64,000 nucleotides of DNA, from contig JACCIC010000002.1 in NCBI GenBank assembly GCA_018907035.1, forward strand, positions 7,745,001-7,809,000, in the 5' to 3' direction. The position numbers and the translations under genes were made by a program. The DNA comes from Sycobia sp. Sy_11 (taxonomy: Eukaryota; Arthropoda; Insecta; Hymenoptera; Epichrysomallidae). Shown piece by piece: positions 63,301-64,000 of this stretch. Under the pieces are notes generated by a model. It saw only the letters and a list, made by a program, of their open reading frames with translations. It did not search any database and was not told the origin of the DNA. The stretch's first letter is position 1. Each line of letters begins with the position of its first letter.

Positions 63301-63863
63301 AACAAGCAAAACTTACATGGTTGACCTTTTTCTCTTCTATGACGCAGTTTGGATTTATTATTTCCAAGAGAATCGTGAACTAATGTGTAAACGTATTCAC
63401 CATCGTAATGGGAATACAAATTTGGTACTACATCCTTTACCTAAAGCATTATATTGTCAGAATTAATTGAAAATTTAGAAAATTTCAAAATGAATATAAA
63501 TACTTCATACAAAGCACGATTTGTATATAAAAATGTATTTAAAAAGGTATTTTAAAAAATTATTCAAACCCACCTGCGCATACTCAGAACCAAGATCCAC
63601 CATCTCGGGTGTAGCAAGAGGCGCGTGCCCTATGCTCATCTTTCCGTGCTCGTCCTTTTCTCCAATTGCCATACGCGATATGACGTCCGTTACGTTTGAG
63701 AAATCTTTGAGATTGATTTTTCCGGGCTGCTTCAATGTCTGACTGTTTCCCTTGGGCCTGGACTTGGTCTGGGGCGCATAACGACGGCCCGTTGTAAATG
63801 CCCTATGTGAATAGCTGTTATTTACACCATCCTGCTGCTGCATAAACGTATCCTTTACCCATC
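60154..63863 (-). CDS. RhoGAPp190: p190-type RhoGAP, C-terminal nine coding exons (gene continues past the right edge)
   Basis: Nine exons join in one frame: 63863-63574, 63440-63317, 63230-62955, 62483-62074, 61889-61598, 61497-61366, 61139-61089, 60615-60519 and 60352-60154. Every intron has GT-AG ends and every phase matches. The product part is 622 residues: a basic, Ser-rich linker, a Lys/Glu/Arg-rich helix, then a RhoGAP domain that speeds GTP hydrolysis by Rho-family GTPases. The arginine finger lies in GIYR (codon 61650-61652), and the KNLAICWWPTL motif near the end supplies the conserved asparagine. The C terminus, FCGKEAIVMV, follows the domain closely. Seen: an intact catalytic RhoGAP domain. 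Inferred: the p190 (ARHGAP5/35) orthologue, from the C-terminal position of the domain and the flanking sequence. The GTPase-like and FF domains of p190 would lie in exons beyond 64000. Another RhoGAP subfamily is the main alternative. Confidence 0.85.
60519..60615 (-). CDS. RhoGAPp190: RhoGAP gene, exon H
   Basis: The exon follows TTTTAG and reads RSGRLLALRMMLTKLNSINF then DVLKFIFQHFVK. It ends AA|GTGAGT. It corresponds to the RhoGAP helix in which vertebrate p190 has a similar LHALKEVL...VFKYVISHL pattern (from my knowledge of the family). Confidence 0.88.
61089..61139 (-). CDS. RhoGAPp190: RhoGAP gene, 51-nt microexon within the GAP domain
   Basis: The exon is flanked by CTAAAG and GAAG|GTTGGT. 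It adds GARGISKPMSATCMNMED including the two split codons. Its length is a multiple of three and both flanking introns are phase 1. Inclusion or skipping would therefore keep the frame, and skipping would also leave a readable junction between its neighbours. It sits in the loop between two core helices of the domain. Confidence 0.75.
61366..61497 (-). CDS. RhoGAPp190: RhoGAP gene, exon F (middle of RhoGAP domain)
   Basis: The exon completes an Asp codon at the splice site and reads GNVDIHSLDIPVNAVATALK followed by DFFSKRLPPLIDKESMTQLEDIS. The VNAVATALKDFFSKRLPPL block is the family motif in which a conserved lysine and an (R/E)LP(D/P)PL sequence shape the GTPase-binding face. The donor is CCG|GTAAGT. 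Confidence 0.9.
61598..61889 (-). CDS. RhoGAPp190: RhoGAP gene, exon E (charged helix and first part of RhoGAP domain)
   Basis: The first 25 codons complete the Lys/Glu/Arg helix. From about codon 40 the catalytic domain begins: a segment ending in PVPLFLEKCVRFIEDEG, then GLDSEGIYRVPGNRAHVELL. The arginine of GIYR (61650-61652) is the arginine finger that inserts into the GTPase active site in RhoGAP proteins. The exon ends GAAG|GTAAGT. Confidence 0.9.
62074..62483 (-). CDS. RhoGAPp190: RhoGAP gene, exon D (Ser-rich linker and start of charged helix)
   Basis: The exon opens after GTCCAG with VSSESADSSESSDQE, passes a histidine/glutamine-rich middle (SLPQHHLAQTLQHPF), and ends in the charged run DKLTRKRDKQKAKEDEKLEKRRLK. 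The donor is AAG|GTAATA in phase 0. The charged run continues directly into the next exon and is predicted to form a single helix or coiled coil before the GAP domain. Confidence 0.85.
62573..62612. repeat. Perfect 18-bp inverted repeat (hairpin) in a RhoGAP intron
   Basis: Arms at 62573-62590 and 62595-62612 are exact reverse complements around a 4-base loop. The site lies in the intron 62484-62954 between exons C and D. On either transcript strand it would fold as a tight stem-loop. The stem is shorter than a typical microRNA precursor, and a few more pairs form outside it only with bulges. Confidence 0.8.
62955..63230 (-). CDS. RhoGAPp190: RhoGAP gene, exon C (acidic then basic linker)
   Basis: The exon follows CTATAG and ends AGAG|GTACAAG. 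It reads from YSPSTAYSDSDSEWSPLE through a basic cluster (KRQRKKRT), which could act as a nuclear-localisation or lipid-binding patch. A Gly/Met-rich stretch (MAGVGGGGMGVMGDG) follows, ending at DPNER. The SDSDSEWSPLE piece has several potential proline-directed or casein-kinase-type phosphorylation sites. Confidence 0.85.
63317..63440 (-). CDS. RhoGAPp190: RhoGAP gene, exon B
   Basis: The exon starts in phase 0 after TTTAG and reads VKDVVPNLYSHYDGEYVYTL through to KGQP. It then ends with one base of the next codon at T|GTAAGT. It holds 41 codons. The segment is hydrophilic with a short Tyr-rich stretch (YSHYDGEYVY) that could hold phosphotyrosine sites. That last point is inference only. Confidence 0.85.
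63574..63863 (-). CDS. RhoGAPp190: RhoGAP gene, exon A (linker region)
   Basis: The acceptor is TTTCAG (AG at 63864-63865) and the donor is CAG|GTGGGT. The exon starts with the last two bases of a codon, then reads 96 codons from WVKDTFMQQQ to SEYAQ. It is rich in basic and polar residues with no recognised domain. Because it opens mid-codon, at least one more exon lies to the right, outside the window. An ATG-started frame running into 63924 reads through the intron and is not the true start. Confidence 0.85.
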
Positions 63864-64000
63864 CTGAAACCGTGCGAAAATGCTTCATTGCTTTTCGCAT
63901 GGACGAAAAAAAAATAAAGTTCAATTATTGTTATGAAAATTACTAATTCTAAATTATAATATATTAAAAGTTATTGTTAAAAATGTGAATCACAAAATAT

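Noticed and set aside
1..64000. CRISPR array, operon, riboswitch or phage-type features
   Set aside because: The window is eukaryotic with spliced genes; the tandem repeats are simple microsatellites without spacers.

Overview
This is animal genomic DNA, almost certainly from an insect. The best-supported coding sequence is a near-canonical insect Kv4 (Shal) potassium channel exon, and the second gene is a spliced Rho GTPase-activating protein with canonical GT-AG introns. A hymenopteran, possibly an ant, is my guess. It rests on the extreme density of (TA)n, (CT)n and (GT)n microsatellites, the patchwork of AT-rich DNA and short CpG-rich islands, and the mariner and piggyBac-like relics. The species cannot be told from the sequence.

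Layout. Bases 1-25984 are non-coding and should be the first coding intron of Shal, which is read on the minus strand; no further Shal exon is visible in the window. The first coding exon of Shal is at 25985-27099 and ends inside the codon for the first glycine of the potassium selectivity filter. From 27100 to about 30300 lies CpG-rich upstream DNA. It carries GA/CT tracts, a perfect RFX-type X-box (30155-30168), a perfect palindromic CRE (30184-30191) and a TATA-like repeat, and it is the best promoter candidate for Shal or for an unseen transcript. Bases 30300-60000 hold no coding sequence that I can support. They contain a deleted mariner element with intact TIRs (43904-44270), a piggyBac-like MITE with inverted arms of about 120-130 bp (48090-48699), several GC-rich islands and many microsatellites. 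Bases 60154-63863 (minus strand) hold the last nine coding exons of a p190-type RhoGAP. They encode 622 residues in a continuous frame across eight introns: a low-complexity basic and serine-rich region, a charged helix, then the catalytic RhoGAP domain.

Both genes are read right to left, with the RhoGAP 3' end facing the Shal 5' region about 30 kb away. Shal makes the somatodendritic A-type current of neurons; p190 RhoGAP turns off Rho GTPases downstream of adhesion and axon-guidance signals. I see no evidence that they form a functional unit. The features most worth a second look are the X-box/CRE module, the two transposon derivatives and a perfect 18-bp hairpin in a RhoGAP intron.
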